From: Acarospora socialis
Taxonomy: Eukaryota > Ascomycota > Lecanoromycetes > Acarosporales > Acarosporaceae
Reading direction: 5' to 3'
Assembly (NCBI GenBank): GCA_025617375.2
Contig: JAMYGW020000005.1
Location: 1,612,001-1,676,000 of the forward strand
DNA: 64,000 nucleotides
The position numbers were made by a program, and so were the translations under genes. The notes under the pieces were generated by a model. The model was not told the origin of the DNA and ran no database searches. It worked only from the letters and a program-made list of their open reading frames with translations. This document shows positions 32,498 through 44,799 of this stretch, piece by piece. How positions within the stretch are numbered: position 1 is the first letter of the stretch; each line of letters starts with the position of its first letter.

Positions 32498-33806
32498 TCA
32501 CGTAACCGCACGTACCCCACGTCCCACACTACGTGTCTCAAAAAGTTCTATCAAGCCTGACCCCAGGCACTCCCCGAGAACCCAGTCGAAGCTCAAACCA
32601 TAAAACTGCTTCCATTTGCGGGTCCTACTAGGTAATATCCCAACGAATTCACCCCTGGCTTTCTTAGACTTCGACGCTGCATCTTCATGTGCTATCCCAC
32701 CGTCCCATCGCTCGCGGAGGAGATATAACGGAGCTTCGCGATACTTCGATTTGGCAAGAAGAGCCATTAGGTGGGTGCGGGCAGGGACCAACAGCCGGAG
32801 GTAAGGACCGGTGGAGGGCACTGAAAGGCAAAGATCACCGTCTTTCTTGAGCAGCCTTTGCCGATCCCAACTTGACTGGTCTGCACTTTCTAAGTCGTTC
32901 CTACTAAGGATGCCGCCTGCGCCGCCTCCGCCACCAGCCTCGTGGAAGGCACCCTCACCACCAATAGCGGCTAGCGAGCCCGACGCTGCTCTCGAAATGC
33001 TTGAGATGGACGTCAAAGTACCCATGGCAGCGGTATCGGATGAACCAGAGCTGTTCTGAATGGTTCTTAACTGAAAAGATGTTGTCAGGAAGCCTGCGCG
33101 CATGAGAGTGGTAGCTTCCACAGGGCTAAACAGGGCTCGTGGGAGCACGAGCGCTGTAGGATTATTGCGAAGGGTTTCAGTGAATTTCCCTAGTGTACAT
33201 ATCAGCTATAAGCTCGTCGCGCGAACACAGGTATCGGTACATACTCTTGAGGTCGTCAGCGAGGTCGGAGGCTTCAGCGACCATGCGCTGCCAATCCTTC
33301 GCTAATACGAGACCCTCCCCAACACTGGCACCTCCAACTCCACGGCCAGGCACTACGAGCTTACGTATAACGCCGGCCTTTGTCAGTTCAACTATCTCCT
33401 TCTCCACCACGGTTGGCGAGCCGATCATCGCATGCACGTGCGCTATCGTGACTATTGATGGCAGGCTCTTCCTGAAATTGAGGACCTCCGCGATGCGGAT
33501 ACTATTCATCCCGCCTCTTTCCGGTAACTCGTCGAACATGTGAGCATGCACGTATTGTATTGCCTGAGCTACATCGCGCAGGGAAAGATCGATGGCCAAG
33601 GAAACCACCATTCCAGCGTCATCCAACCTGTCTCCAAACAAGTCGTCCTCATCTTCAAGAACTTCCGGCTTGGATGTGGAGCGCTGCAAAGGCTTGCGTC
33701 GAGGAAGATCAGCAAAAGGAGATGAAGAGGATCGTCTGAGGAGTGGATTCTTAGTCTTCGCTTTGGTTATGCGTGATGAGTACGCAGCGGAGTAGTTCAA
33801 TGGCAT
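32498..33806 (-). CDS. STK19-family winged-helix protein
   Basis: Despite its name, human STK19 is a DNA-binding winged-helix factor of transcription-coupled repair, not an established kinase; the fungal role is untested. The ATG at 33806 gives a basic Ser-rich N-terminus, then DLSLRDVAQAIQYVHAHMFD, ERGGMNSIRIAEVLNFRKSL and GVIRKLVVPGRGVGGASVGE, characteristic of the family. An intron 33190-33244 (55 bp, GTATGT ... CTAG) joins LADDLK to RKFTETLRNN; reading straight through would stop within a few codons. The second part has LVLPRALFSPVEATTLMRAG, a Gly-rich insert, then YLRLLVPARTHLMALLAKSK and WVLGECLGSGLIELFETRSV. The model is 417 residues. It is head to head with DGAT2. Confidence 0.88.
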
Positions 33807-34323
33807 GCCCCACTTATATACGCCTTAGTATGAGGAAAGATATACACAAAATAGAACTCGTGTATGATGGCGGATTTATCTCTCAGATCTTGATACCAGG
33901 GCTTTAAGAAGCTCCGCTCTGAGTAGACGTCGAACCCTCGAGCAACACCAAAGGCGAAGCGTTCTAGGATGTTTGTACGCCCGGCTTGAAAGTCATGATG
34001 ACTAAGCCAGTGGTATTGTTCAGAGCTCTATGGCTTTCGTACGAGTACTGTCGTTGGCTTACTTGCAAGTTAAAGCTCGTATCAGAGGAGTGGAAGGTCG
34101 AACTCGTATATCTGTGGTAATTTTCAGCTTGTGATACGTCTTGCGGCGACGTCATCGTGCACAGGGTTGCCCGCTTCTGGACCTGCTTTCGGAATCTGAA
34201 AACCTTCGGTTGTCGATCCAATGGTCGACGACTGATCAGACAAATATTGTCGAGAGGTGTCGTAATAACTATATCTGCAAGGAGCAGCTGCGGCGACCTT
34301 TCTTTCAGACTTCCTCCGCTGGG
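33807..34323. promoter_or_regulatory. Shared bidirectional promoter region, STK19 / DGAT2
   Basis: 517 bp lies between two divergent ATGs, so both promoters must be here. A CATCATGACTTT / TATGGCTTTCGTAC region near 33990-34040 and the TCGTATC-type stretch at 34075 are unassigned. No separate gene is supported. Confidence 0.5.
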
Positions 34324-35806
34324 ATGGTTCCTCTTCCCAGCGTCGTCGCGACAGGAGAATATCATGAAGATCACCTATCACCGAAGCCTGACCCGATTCC
34401 AATCGAGCAACTTATCAATGGCGACATCAAGATAGAGAATACAGCGCCCACTGAATATGTCGGTTCTGGTGAAGATGATGCTCCTCGGAGCCCGATAAGG
34501 AAGGCGCATAGTAGAAATGGATCGCTAAGAGTCAATGGAGTCAAGAGAGAGAAGATAAACCAGAGCTTGGTACTGGAGAAGTACGAAGATAAAGACGGAG
34601 AGCATTTGATTGGTGTTGCTCCCGAGGACAGTATCTTGGACAGCTTGAAGCTGGACGACAAGGAGATGCCGAAAGCAAGGAAAGATGGTAATCATGAGTT
34701 GGTAAGCGGAAGACGAGCAGGTGCTGGATGGGAACAGAGCGGGTAAACATCAATCTCTGAGCACCTTTCAGGGCGCTGACCTTCGTTGCAGTATCCGCTT
34801 TGCACCTCTCAATGTCCCTCTCAAGCGCCGCCTTCAAACCCTCGTCGTCCTTTGGCATACACTATGCATTCCATTCTTCCTGACAACCTTCTTCTTTCTC
34901 TGCTCGATACCTCTGTTCTGGCCGGTTCTTCTCCCGTACCTTATTTATATCCTCTTCTCTCGTGCCGGCACGTCCGGGACCCTCTCACATCGCTCCCAGT
35001 TCTTACGATCCTCACGCATCTGGTCCCTCTTCGCGTCTTATTTCCCGGCGCGCCTTCATCGCTCCCAGGAACTCCAGCCCACGAGGAAGTATGTGTTTGG
35101 TTATCATCCTCACGGCATCATCTCTCATGGCGCCTTTACTGCGTTCGCGACCGAAGCGCTAGGCTTCGCTCAGCTATTTCCCGGCATCACAAACACCCTT
35201 CTTACGTTGGATTCTAACTTTCGAATCCCTTTCTATCGCGACTACGCCCACGCCCTGGGTCTAGCGTCTGTGAGCCGCGAGTCCTGCGAGAACCTGCTTT
35301 CTAAAGGCGGGCCCAATAATGAAGGCATGGGTCGTGCCATTACGATCGTGGTTGGTGGAGCAAGGGAGTCACTCGACGCTCAACCACACTCGTTACGTCT
35401 AGTCCTTCGAAGAAGGAAGGGGTTTGTCAAGCTAGCCATCCGCGCAGGTGCCGATTTGGTCCCTGTGCTTGCGTTCGGGGAGAACGAACTCTACAATCAA
35501 GTGCAGCCAGACCTGCATCCGATGATACACAAAGCACAGCTTATCGTGAAGAAGTTGTTGGGCTTCACCATTCCACTTTTCCACGCCAGAGGGGTCTTTA
35601 ACTATGATGTTGGTATGATGCCATACCGAAGGCCTTTGAACATCGTCGTGGGAAGGCCGATCAAGGTGATACAACACGCGGAGCCGGAGGATGGGTACCT
35701 CAACAGGGTACATGGGCTGTACATTGAGGAATTGGAAAGGATCTGGGAAGAGTGGAAGGATGTCTTTGCCAAAGACAGGACTGAGGAGTTGGAGATCGTG
35801 GAGTAA
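34324..35806 (+). CDS. Diacylglycerol acyltransferase, DGAT2 family
   Basis: Makes triacylglycerol from diacylglycerol and acyl-CoA at the ER and lipid droplets. Two exons fit (34324-34701 and 34772-35806; intron with GTAAGC ... TTCAG), giving 470 residues. An acidic, polar N-terminal extension of about 125 residues precedes FAPLNVPLKRRLQTL and a long hydrophobic hairpin (WHTLCIPFFLTTFFFLCSIP). The active-site motif is YHPHGIISHGAF (near residue 237), followed by RIPFYRDYAHALG, GRAITIVVGGARESL, RKGFVKLAIRAGADLVPVLA and FNYDVGMMPYRRPLNIVVG, all canonical. Yeast Dga1 is 418 residues; the difference is mostly the N-terminal extension. The start is the first in-frame ATG after a stop-containing leader. 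Confidence 0.94.
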
Positions 35807-37645
35807 GCGCTAAAGGGAATCGGTTGGCAGGATACGGGCACTGGCGTTCAAGCCGGCGACGGCAGCGTACGCTTCGAAGCGAAGTCCAGTACATGCAAGT
35901 AGACAATGACAGAGCCAGAACGGCAGGTCGTGGTGTAACAATGTTATCCGATGTTCTGCAGCTTGCTAAGATTGAGGTATTCATACTCTTTTGGTGATTA
36001 TCCAACAGGAGTCAAGTCCATCAGCAGAGTGGTGTTCCGTTATACCAATCGGCAGGCCAAGACCCTGTAGCATACAAACTCGAGGAAAGAAGCTTCTTTC
36101 ATCTACGAATAATTTCGCCAACACGCACTGCGAGATGTACCTTGGAACCCCCACGTTCAAGGTGATAAGTCTGGTCTATCTCCGTACTTCCTCTAAGACG
36201 TGGATTAGAACCCAAAGATACTGATCTCGTATGTAACTGACATTATTTTGGATCTTTAGAGAATTCCAGTGTGGAAGTCGCCCACTGTACGAGATTACGC
36301 GGGACACGCTGTCGTCCCCTCCGGATTTGGCGGCATCTCGTTCGGGTAAAACGCCATGGCCGCCGTGACCGCGCCCCCCTCCCGCGATCCATGCCACCAG
36401 GCCCGGACGGATAAATATTCTAACCTCCGTCCTCGTCCCACGGCGTGTACTCTCGACCTTTCTCGTCCCCTTTCCCCTTCCCTTCCCCTCCCCTTGTTTA
36501 ATTCTGTTTGTTGTTGCGGTTTCACATTCTGACTTCATGATTGTTTTAATCTCTATCCGTTTCCCATGTTTGCGCTTCCCTCCCTTCCACGGCTCCTACC
36601 CTGGCGATCCCCTATCTGCCCGTTGCCACTGTGACAACAGCTGTTGCTCCTGCCTCAGCGTGCGCATTGCGGACGCGCGGAGTTCGTCTATCTATCTCAC
36701 TCACGTCGAATCTCCCGCCTAGTCCGCCGCATGCTGGCTCCCCACTGACCTCTCGAGAATCGTCTCTCGCCATCACGATCCGCCCCTTTTTCGGCCGCAA
36801 CGCCTGACCGGGGGCCTCAGATGGGGGAGGGGCTCAATTATCGCTCGTCCAGTCGCAAAAATCCCGCAGGTGCCGATTGCGTCAATGCTCGACAAAGGTT
36901 AGTGTGCTCCTGACGACTACGGCCGCTCCCCCGAGGAGCTGAACTGTCTCTCGTGCCGCAGACCGGTGTGACGCGTCATGAATGATCCGACAAGCCTCTG
37001 TCGATGCGACGGTCGTGGCGCGGTATTACCTCGGACGGGCCACAGCCAGGCAATTCCGCCGTGCTCTCCCCTCCCGTCCCTGGTTGGTGATGGAGGTCCC
37101 GTGGATGCAAGGCAGCACCTGCTACTGCGCCATGCTCGAGGCTGAGACAGGAGAACATCGGTAAGTCTGCCTCGAGGACGGCCGTGAGTGGGGTTGTGGA
37201 CCCCATCGCCAATCCGGTCACTGAACACGACGAGGGGATTGAGAATCGAGGTCATGCGAGGAAGGGCAGAGATGCCAAGACCTGCGCATTGCCAACGGGG
37301 CGAGTTGATCAACGCCGAGTTTGCTAAGAAGAAGGACCATTCCCCCTTGAGCCTGCGTCACGGTGTGTCCCAGCAGTTGGATGATTGGCAGGAGGCGAAC
37401 ACGAGAGATGAGGAGTTGGCTTGGTCGGCGTTTGAGCGAGTTTTGTGCGCACGTTGTTTCGGACAGTCGAATATGTCGGATAGGTGTGCAAGTCCGAGAG
37501 TGTCTCAAGACGGGGGAGCGCCAGCGAGAACGTTTTGCGCACCATACTCGCATATTCAAGACATCGAGCGCCCCTGCTCCTTTTTCTCAAACCCATCTGT
37601 AAGAGAACTGTACCACTCGACTTCATCAGCAGTATACGCAAGCTC
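35807..37645. other. Long intergenic / leader-like region with pyrimidine-rich tract
   Basis: 36420-36600 is strongly C/T-rich on the plus strand, and 36600-37200 is GC-rich. Such DNA often forms promoter and leader sequence of fungal genes. Short frames (for example 37188-37649) look faintly coding and may be the decayed 5' half of the SANT pseudogene that follows. No gene could be supported. Confidence 0.4.
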
Positions 37646-39203
37646 ATGATGGCACCTACGATCACTCTCGATGACGAGATCTTTTGGACGCAACAGGGAG
37701 AATGCTGGTTGGACGAAGCAGTCGCAGCAGCAGCAGCAGCAGCGAAGGTGTCCTTCTGCTTCTGTGTTCCTGCGGGCAATTTCACTAGTGCAAGCAGAAG
37801 AAAAACAAAATTATTCATCGGCTATTGAAAAGCAAGCTTTGAACGGCGGGCCGATCCTGATCCCCTCCGACTTTGAACCCGATATGAACGACAAAGATGG
37901 CGAAGGCGGCGACGACGACTGGGGTGCCAATGACTTGCGATCGGTCGACACGCTACCGTCAGTTAATGCGATCGCTGCATCTGTTATCGAGGTGCGGTCT
38001 GAAGGTGCAATCAGTGTGGGTAAGTTATCATAATGCTCTGTCTTGGGGAAATCAAGGACTGACAAGGATATTAGAAAGTCCCAGTACGGTGCTTGATGAC
38101 GCCGATGAAGTTAGTCCTCGGCTAGGTACATCGATTGCCGGTCAGGAGAGCAGGAAGGCAGCAACGGATACTGACCCATCAATATCTGCCCTAGCCAGCC
38201 CCGTGGATTCCTCACCTGCATCTTAATACGTCGACGCCGCCCATACCTACCCTTCCTAAAGCGGACGAAATGTCGCAGAGTCATATCGAGAGCACTCTGT
38301 GCCAAGCTGATCCTGCCACGCAGCCTGGCAGTACTCCTGAGATGCCCGCGACTTGTCCCTTAAGCCAGCCATCTCCAAGCGTTTCAGAGGGACATGACCT
38401 TGACTTGAATGATCACGGACCTCGCTGTACCGAAGACCAATCACCCCAGTGCACGATTGAGAAGAGGCGGAGCTTTCCTGGCGAATGTAGTACATTTCAG
38501 TGTTGCGCAGATACTGTTTCTGATGACGGTGGTGGGAGCGCCTCCAGCGATGAGGAGTATTGCCCCCCGTCACGAGGCGGCGTCGAAAAGGATCAAGACG
38601 CCGATGGCCAAGTCAATGACACTGAAATGACACTGATAAACATCCACGCAAACGCCGCAAGGTCGGCGGGTCTCTGAGTAGCACCCAGCGGCGTCGCTAC
38701 AGAAGCACCCCTTCCCGTTCCCTAACTTACGCCAATCCATCGGCACTAGTGAGGAAGAACACGCCGGCCTGCAGCGTGCCTAGCCCGCCATCATCACATG
38801 GTTCATCGGACCGTTGCGACGCCAGAGCAACCGATGTAAAGTTCGAGGAAGGGCCTCTGCCAGACGCCACACTCAAGCGCATCATCGTGAACGGCCAGGC
38901 GACTTTCTAGTGGCAATTCGGTTGGGAGCGCTGCACGAATTACACCACCAAGCAAGCCCGACGAGCCGCAACAGACCGATGACATCAACAGCAAAGAAGG
39001 CTGCCCGGGTCAAGCGAGACTTGGCCACGTGTGTTGCTTATACACCTGAAGAGGACAATCTTCTCATCGGATTGAAGGAAGGGCAGTGTAGGCTTTTTCA
39101 TGGCCAGAAATCCACAAGCGATTTCAGTATTGCCTTTCCAGGGCAGCAATCCAAAGTGAGCCTTCAAGTGCATCACTTCACAAAGTTAAGAGGCCGCGAA
39201 TGA
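37646..39203 (+). pseudogene. Broken SANT/Myb-like DNA-binding protein gene
   Basis: Blocks in order are DEIFWTQQGECWLDEA, a polyalanine run coded by a CAG/GCA repeat (37724-37742), FCVPAGNFTSAS, ALNGGPILIPSDFEPD, ADEVSPRLG, RRYRSTPSRSLTYANPSAL, DATLKRIIVNGQATF, WQFGWERCTNYTT, and finally YTPEEDNLLIGLKEG with FPGQQSKVSLQVHHFTKLR, a SANT/Myb-like helix set found in a multi-copy Pezizomycotina family. The frame changes near 37822 (after LFIGY), an in-frame TAG stands at about 38908 between QATF and WQFGW, and further shifts lie before the SANT block. One normal intron (about 38020-38073) survives. Probably a dead member of a gene family once acting as nuclear DNA-binding protein. Confidence 0.65.
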
Positions 39204-40380
39204 TCCTAGTGTGCGGTGGGTCAAGGACGAAGCATGGGAGCTGTACACTGGGCGGGCCAAAAAGCTAGAGTGTTGTGATTCCTAACTAAAGGCATTGTGG
39301 TCTGGATACGCGTGCCTGTACATCAGCTTGAAGCACAGCGTATAGTGACCCAATCAAGGTACTGAGGGTTAAGGAACAGAATCTGACTAGTGTTCTACCT
39401 CTTCTATTCTAATGCTTCCAGCACAAGACCACTGAGCCGAGCAACATAAGCCCATCACGATCCCGTGTTCGCTCCTCGCCGTTATCCATAAGCCCTCGCA
39501 GCTGGCTATTTCTCAGCTTTCTTCGTGTCCCGCCCTGTCTCAGTTCCAGATGTAGGTGCCGTTGTGCCGATGTCACTTCGGCCTTGTTCTTGTTGAAGGT
39601 AAGGTGACTAGCTTTTGCACGGCGGCCAGTGTTGCGGTGGACAGTAACTATATCTCCATACTGAGAGGAACAGTGTGATATTGGTTTGACTGAGGAGCTA
39701 CTGGCATTTTCTATTAAAATCAGTTGGAGTTACATGAGATACCACAGCCTCACCCAAACACATCAAGCCGCATTCTTTCTCTGTCTTTGTGACGTCTGGC
39801 AAGACCTGACTATCAGCACTAATCGCTGTGCGTACTGTCTGTCGTCGATTCTTATAGCCATTGTATTGTACTCCTCAAGCGATTGCAGTTGGTCATTCAT
39901 CCATAGTTCGTCCTTGACATACTCTTTTCGTCCTTCATAGAAGTATATCATAAGTGGCTGATCGTTCCAGGCAAGAGGAAAGACCTTTTGTCTGATTCAT
40001 CTAGCATAGTCTGATGCAGACCCTTTCTGACAAAGTTCCCGAAGCTTGTGTACTGCAGACCTCTTCTGGTTTTCGGTAAAGTTGCTGCTGGCACTTATGC
40101 CTGAGACGTGTGGCTGTCCTGAGACGTGGGGAGTGGTGTCCTGGGATTCACAGAATCGCGTATGCAGCAGAGCTGCCACCAGTGCTCACCAGATCTGCCA
40201 TAGTATGTATTTGTAATATATTTACCAGTAAACCTGTGATATTCTTGCCAGTAGCTGATAAATGGGAATCTACTGGTCAATCGGGCTGGCCTTCGTACTG
40301 GTACAACAGTCCAACTTAGGACTCTCAGTGCGCATCTCAGAGGTCTGTGTCGATTTTACCATCGACTAAGTAGTCAAGCA
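39204..40380. other. Intergenic, nothing recognised
   Basis: Only short frames without coding signature. Confidence 0.45.
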
Positions 40381-40710
40381 TCAAGGGCCTGATTGGCGAG
40401 CACATCGATCGGCCTCCTTGTTCCTATACCGTGGGACATGCCAGAACATAAAGTCCAGGCCTCCATCATCTTCATAGGTCATCTCGTCAAACTCAAACAC
40501 GCTCGTGGATCTCCTGGGGACCTCGTAGTGAGCCACGAGCCGCCCTTTGATACTGCGCCTATCGTTAACCCTCGACCTACGAGGCGGCATAGCCACGTGA
40601 CCGCCCGGGTAAGGCTCGGGCCAGTGAGCTGCTGAACACGGGATCACGGCCACAGTGGCAAGAACAAGACGTGATCCAGGATGCTGGACTACGATGGTCC
40701 CTTGGATCAC
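40381..40710 (-). other. RNase H-like fragment (possible LINE-derived remnant)
   Basis: A minus-strand frame contains DFMFWHVPRYRNKEADRCAR. This resembles the C-terminal block of RNase H-like domains (WHVPRxxNxEADxLA) carried by fungal LINEs and by stand-alone RNase H proteins. The rest of the domain is missing or unrecognisable, so it is a fragment at best. Confidence 0.4.
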
Positions 40711-41773
40711 GGTCTGATCCAGGGTGAGCCATCTTGAGGCCCCCCAAAAAATTCAATGTATATAGACCCCCTCAATTTCCGTTCTACGTAGCTCTACTTC
40801 TCAGCTCTTTAGCTATCAATAACATACACAACGCTTTATTTGCACCAGTTCCGACTTATTGCACCAGACTGTGACAGCGTTACTGCTCAGGATAACGCCT
40901 TGGACCACTTTCAACACCAAAGACAACCCAGCTACCCATAGCTGAGTATCGAAACGTCACAGGTCCAGATTCCAATGGTAATCTTATTAAACCTCGGGAA
41001 ATAAGATTGGTGGTATTGGAGTTGAATAACGCCTGAAGGAGGCATCAGCGAGGAAGGTATAAGTTTCTTTATCAAAATTGCTGCTGCAGAAGACTACTGA
41101 CGAGAGCTTTGAGACCTCGATGGCCAGGAAACACACGAGGACGCAAGGATGTTGTTATATAGAGCTTGGACAACAAAGATGAAGACGACGACAAAGTGAT
41201 GGAAGAACATGAGAAACCGAATATGAAGAGTTCAGGTTGAAAATTTTTCTAACTGCATCATGGGATTTGTCACTAACTGTTGCAAGCGGCTAGCATTCAT
41301 TGACCATGTTCGAGCTTCTTCTACCTGAGCATGATATCCAAGTCACGTTTGGGCGTTCTACTTGGTCAAGCCAAACAGAAAACCCTTGTATTAGTGACTT
41401 GAAGACACACCTTTGGCAGCCGAGACTTCAACCGTCTGCTCCCTATTTGGTTCCTCAACTACGCTCTTTATCACGGCATAATCAAACTACTGGACCTTGC
41501 AGTATGGCAAAAGAGTCCCTAAGATGTTTGGAAAAGGTACCTAGTCAAGCTACCAAATTAGACGTTTCGTCACTCTTTGTCTACAATGTTAGATATTAGA
41601 CGCGGGATGGTCTATAACCACACTTGGATACAAATAGAACTTAATAAACGCTTTAGAGTATCGTAGTAAAGTATCATTGTCCAACGGACAAGTAGAATGT
41701 CCAAGCAGTACTAGACTAGGAGATCAATTCCTAAGATATAAGTCCACATGCGTATGATAGGGGCATATATATT
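40711..41773. other. Intergenic, nothing recognised
   Basis: A leader-like stretch (TATATAGACCCCC, then CT-rich DNA, about 40755-40830) looks like an abandoned promoter, but no gene follows. Otherwise nothing seen. Confidence 0.4.
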
Positions 41774-42980
41774 TCACATCTTACTAGCACTCAACTTCTG
41801 CATCTTCCCTTTCTCAGCCTGAGGCTTTTTTGACCTCAAGACACCCTCTTGTACACATGTTGCCACAAGCTTTCTGTCCTTCCCCCAAATCCGCTGTTCC
41901 ACCAAGCATCTTCCTTCTGCCGCCCAACTACTGCCTTTTTTAACAAGCAACCAATCATCGAGTCTGACATGGGGATCATGAAACCAAATGGTGTGATTCA
42001 ATGAGATCATAAAGCCGATGTCCTTACCGTTTGCACCAGCAGCTGTGGGGTTTATGTCAGGAAAACAGCTGAGGAACCAGGAGTCGGTCAGGCAGCCAAG
42101 AACAGCCAGGTGGCCTGTCCGAGAATCTGACATGTTCCCACGAGAACGGGCCCATGAGTGAAGGAAATTAGTAGGCGATGATGTCTCCACATTTTGTGTC
42201 GGCGGATAGTCCAGCCAGACGAACGGATCCACATCTTGTCGCGACGTTGTTGGACCGACAAATCTGAGGAATCCCGGGAGGACCTATGTCTAGCCGGTAA
42301 GCAACCATCCAGCACGAGATCCGGCTCTCAACGTTAGAGGGTTGAATTGACCATTTTTGCATTACGACTGAGATCAAGCGGGGTGATGCAGCGGAAGAGG
42401 GATAAAACTGACTGACCATTTGTTCAGTAAAGGCGATCTCGTTTGTGTCTGATATTTCAGGAGCGGGCGGAGGGTCCATGCTTTGCTTCTCTACCTGGGG
42501 CATTTTGACTTGGTGTAGGATCGGGTTGGCACTCCTGGTCAGTGAGAAATTGCACTCGGCAGAGAAGAAAACCGTGCCACCCTGCTCTGCTTTCACCTCT
42601 CGTGAAGCGAACGACCTGCCATCACCAGAGCGTGTAACGCGGTAGAAAAGCGGCTTTGAGGTGTCTGGAGGAGCTCGAAATGTACAGTTCATATGGTAAA
42701 TGAGGAATGCCGGGGGTGTTGTTTGTTGGGCAGCTTGAATGGCTTGACCAATCAAGATGCCCCCGAAGAGAGCCAGGCCTGGAGGTGGCTTCCACAAGGG
42801 GCTGAGAATAGGTCAGCATGGCAAGAAAATCCGAGCTCTCGAGGCAACGTACTAGGTGTTGGTAAAGACATCTTGGCCCTCAGCAGGAACTCGAGTCACG
42901 AGAAGCGGGTGCTCGATGGGCGCAGATGCGAAATCCACGGGTGGGGGAGGGTATAGCGTCGGGCCTGCATGAGAGGACAT
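41774..42980 (-). CDS. Acyl-CoA thioesterase II (TesB-like double hotdog), probably peroxisomal
   Basis: Hydrolyses acyl-CoA to free fatty acid and CoA. Three exons fit on the minus strand (42980-42853, 42801-42316, 42263-41774), giving 367 residues, typical of the TesB family. The start MSSHAGPTLYPPPP leads to VFTNTYPLWKPPPGLALFGG across intron 1. The first hotdog has GQAIQAAQQTTPP, FLIYHMNCTFRAPPDTSKPL and GDGRSFASREVKAEQGG. After intron 2 the second has FVGPTTSRQDVDPFVWLDY, LAVLGCLTDSWFL, MISLNHTIWFHDPHVRLDDW and CLVEQRIWGKDRKLVAT. The protein ends in SKM, a PTS1 variant, arguing for import into peroxisomes and a role next to beta-oxidation. Skipping intron 2 would end the frame early. Confidence 0.9.
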
Positions 42981-44799
42981 GGTGGGAGTAAGGGAGGAGC
43001 GAGGTTTGATGTTTAAAATCGAGAGCAGGGGTTGGATGGAATATCCCGAGGTCGTTCACGATGCACTTTGCTTGACGCTTTTTAAAGCACCACTTCTGCA
43101 AAAGAGGTGAGCCGCGCTGCATGTAGTTGACCTCGGGACGCCCACCAAGTACTTAGGGGGTCTCAAAATCGACCCGATTCTCGTGATTGAAAGTGATTTT
43201 CAATCACAACATAGCAAGTACTGAGTCGGAAACCGACCTCTCCTTCAGAAAAGAAAAACCGTCTGTAATAGTGATTTATGAGTAACAATAGTCATGTTGA
43301 ATGACAACAGTCGATCTGGGCAGTCGAAAATGATCTCTTGACAAGTTGAGATATGAATGCCAGAAATCAGAAGATGGTTTTCTGAACAGTTGGATCCTTC
43401 TCTCTGATGGATGATCGGTGGTGGGTGCTTATGGGAAGTACTTGGTAAGATTACCCAAATGTGTACCTGGTTGAGTGTGTGGCTTTCACTGCTGGTGCCT
43501 GTAAAAAGGACGGCAGAAATAACTGGATTTTAGTGGCGCCAACAGCGCTTTCTCTATTATAGAGTAATAGGAATCTGAAGGATTTAAGGATCTTGTATGA
43601 CCAACAGACACCCAACAGGTTGCCGCTTAGTAGTGACAGTACTCGTGTTTCGGCCCTTTGCCGACGCCGGAGATTACGAGCATCCTTGCAACAGATCCCG
43701 CCGGACAGGAAGTGTCGTCGTAAAGAAGCGAGATCGACAACCACCTCATGTTTGTATGTACATACATCAGGCCGGCAGTGAACTGAGGTCCGGTCCTTGC
43801 CTAATCGCCAAGAAACCAACCACATCGGTGTTACGTGGGTCGCCTCATCGGCGTCTGACTACCTAACGCCGTCCGGTCATGTCGCAGGCCTGCCTTATGC
43901 TCTACTGTCGGCCGGTGAGTGGTCGAGATCGAAAGCTGGGAACGACAGTTACCGGCATCATGATCGTTTCAGATTTTGGAGCGGGCGGCACAGGGCCTTG
44001 ATCTGTTTGGAGAAGGCTGCACATTCACGGTGTCATCGAATCCAGCACTGTTCCACTTATGCCTTCTGACCGGGGAAAACGTGAGTTGCATAGCATGGAT
44101 CGTGTTGACTTACGTGCAAATGCATGGATGCTGGAATACTCACTTGATCTCTGCTCCCCCACCCCAAGAAGTTGCCCTTGATCAAACGCCACTCTTGCCG
44201 CCTCCTCTGCTGTACTGTACTATGTTGAGTCCCTGCTATATCTGTTTCGCCCTTCTCTACCATTCTCAGTGCTTGTATGTGTGCCTCATACCACTTAGGG
44301 TATATAAAGTACCTACCTACCTTCTCATATGTTTGGTCATGAAATACATCGGCTTGGGGGAACACGGACTGCGCTTGTCTCGTCTCTCGGAGCAAACGGC
44401 TTTCCCTCTCAATCTAGTTTGGATCAACGTATGATCAACTTATGCCCTTTATATCTGAAGTGTTCTCAACCCGAGAACGGAGTATAAATTTCATCAACAC
44501 GGACTCTACTTCCTATCGCACGGCTTGTCCTGCCTTTTAGGAAGAGGAACGAACGAATCTTTTGAGAGGTGCGTAAGCTGCATCTCGTCAGACTACAACC
44601 ATTGAACCAATATAGACCTGTGTGGTTTGTGTGACTGGTTAGTTTCCTCAGAAAAGCCCCAGTGCGGCACGCTCAAACGCGCTTCTGGACAGAGGACATC
44701 GTTCATCACGTGCGCATGTTCATTGCGTGTATGTGTGAAAGTCTTACAAGCCTCGCCGTCCTCGCGTGATGCACCTGGAGAGGTCCAAGCATTCGCAGT
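42981..44799. other. Intergenic, nothing recognised
   Basis: About 1.8 kb with several short frames on both strands, none with a family signature; 44440-44790 probably carries promoter and leader of the glycosyltransferase gene. Confidence 0.45.

Noticed and set aside
40381-40710. Intact RNase H gene
   Set aside because: Only the last block of the domain is recognisable; the catalytic acidic residues upstream were not found.
43451-44434. Frames of 89-152 codons between the thioesterase and glycosyltransferase genes
   Set aside because: No start context, introns or family motifs; composition looks random.
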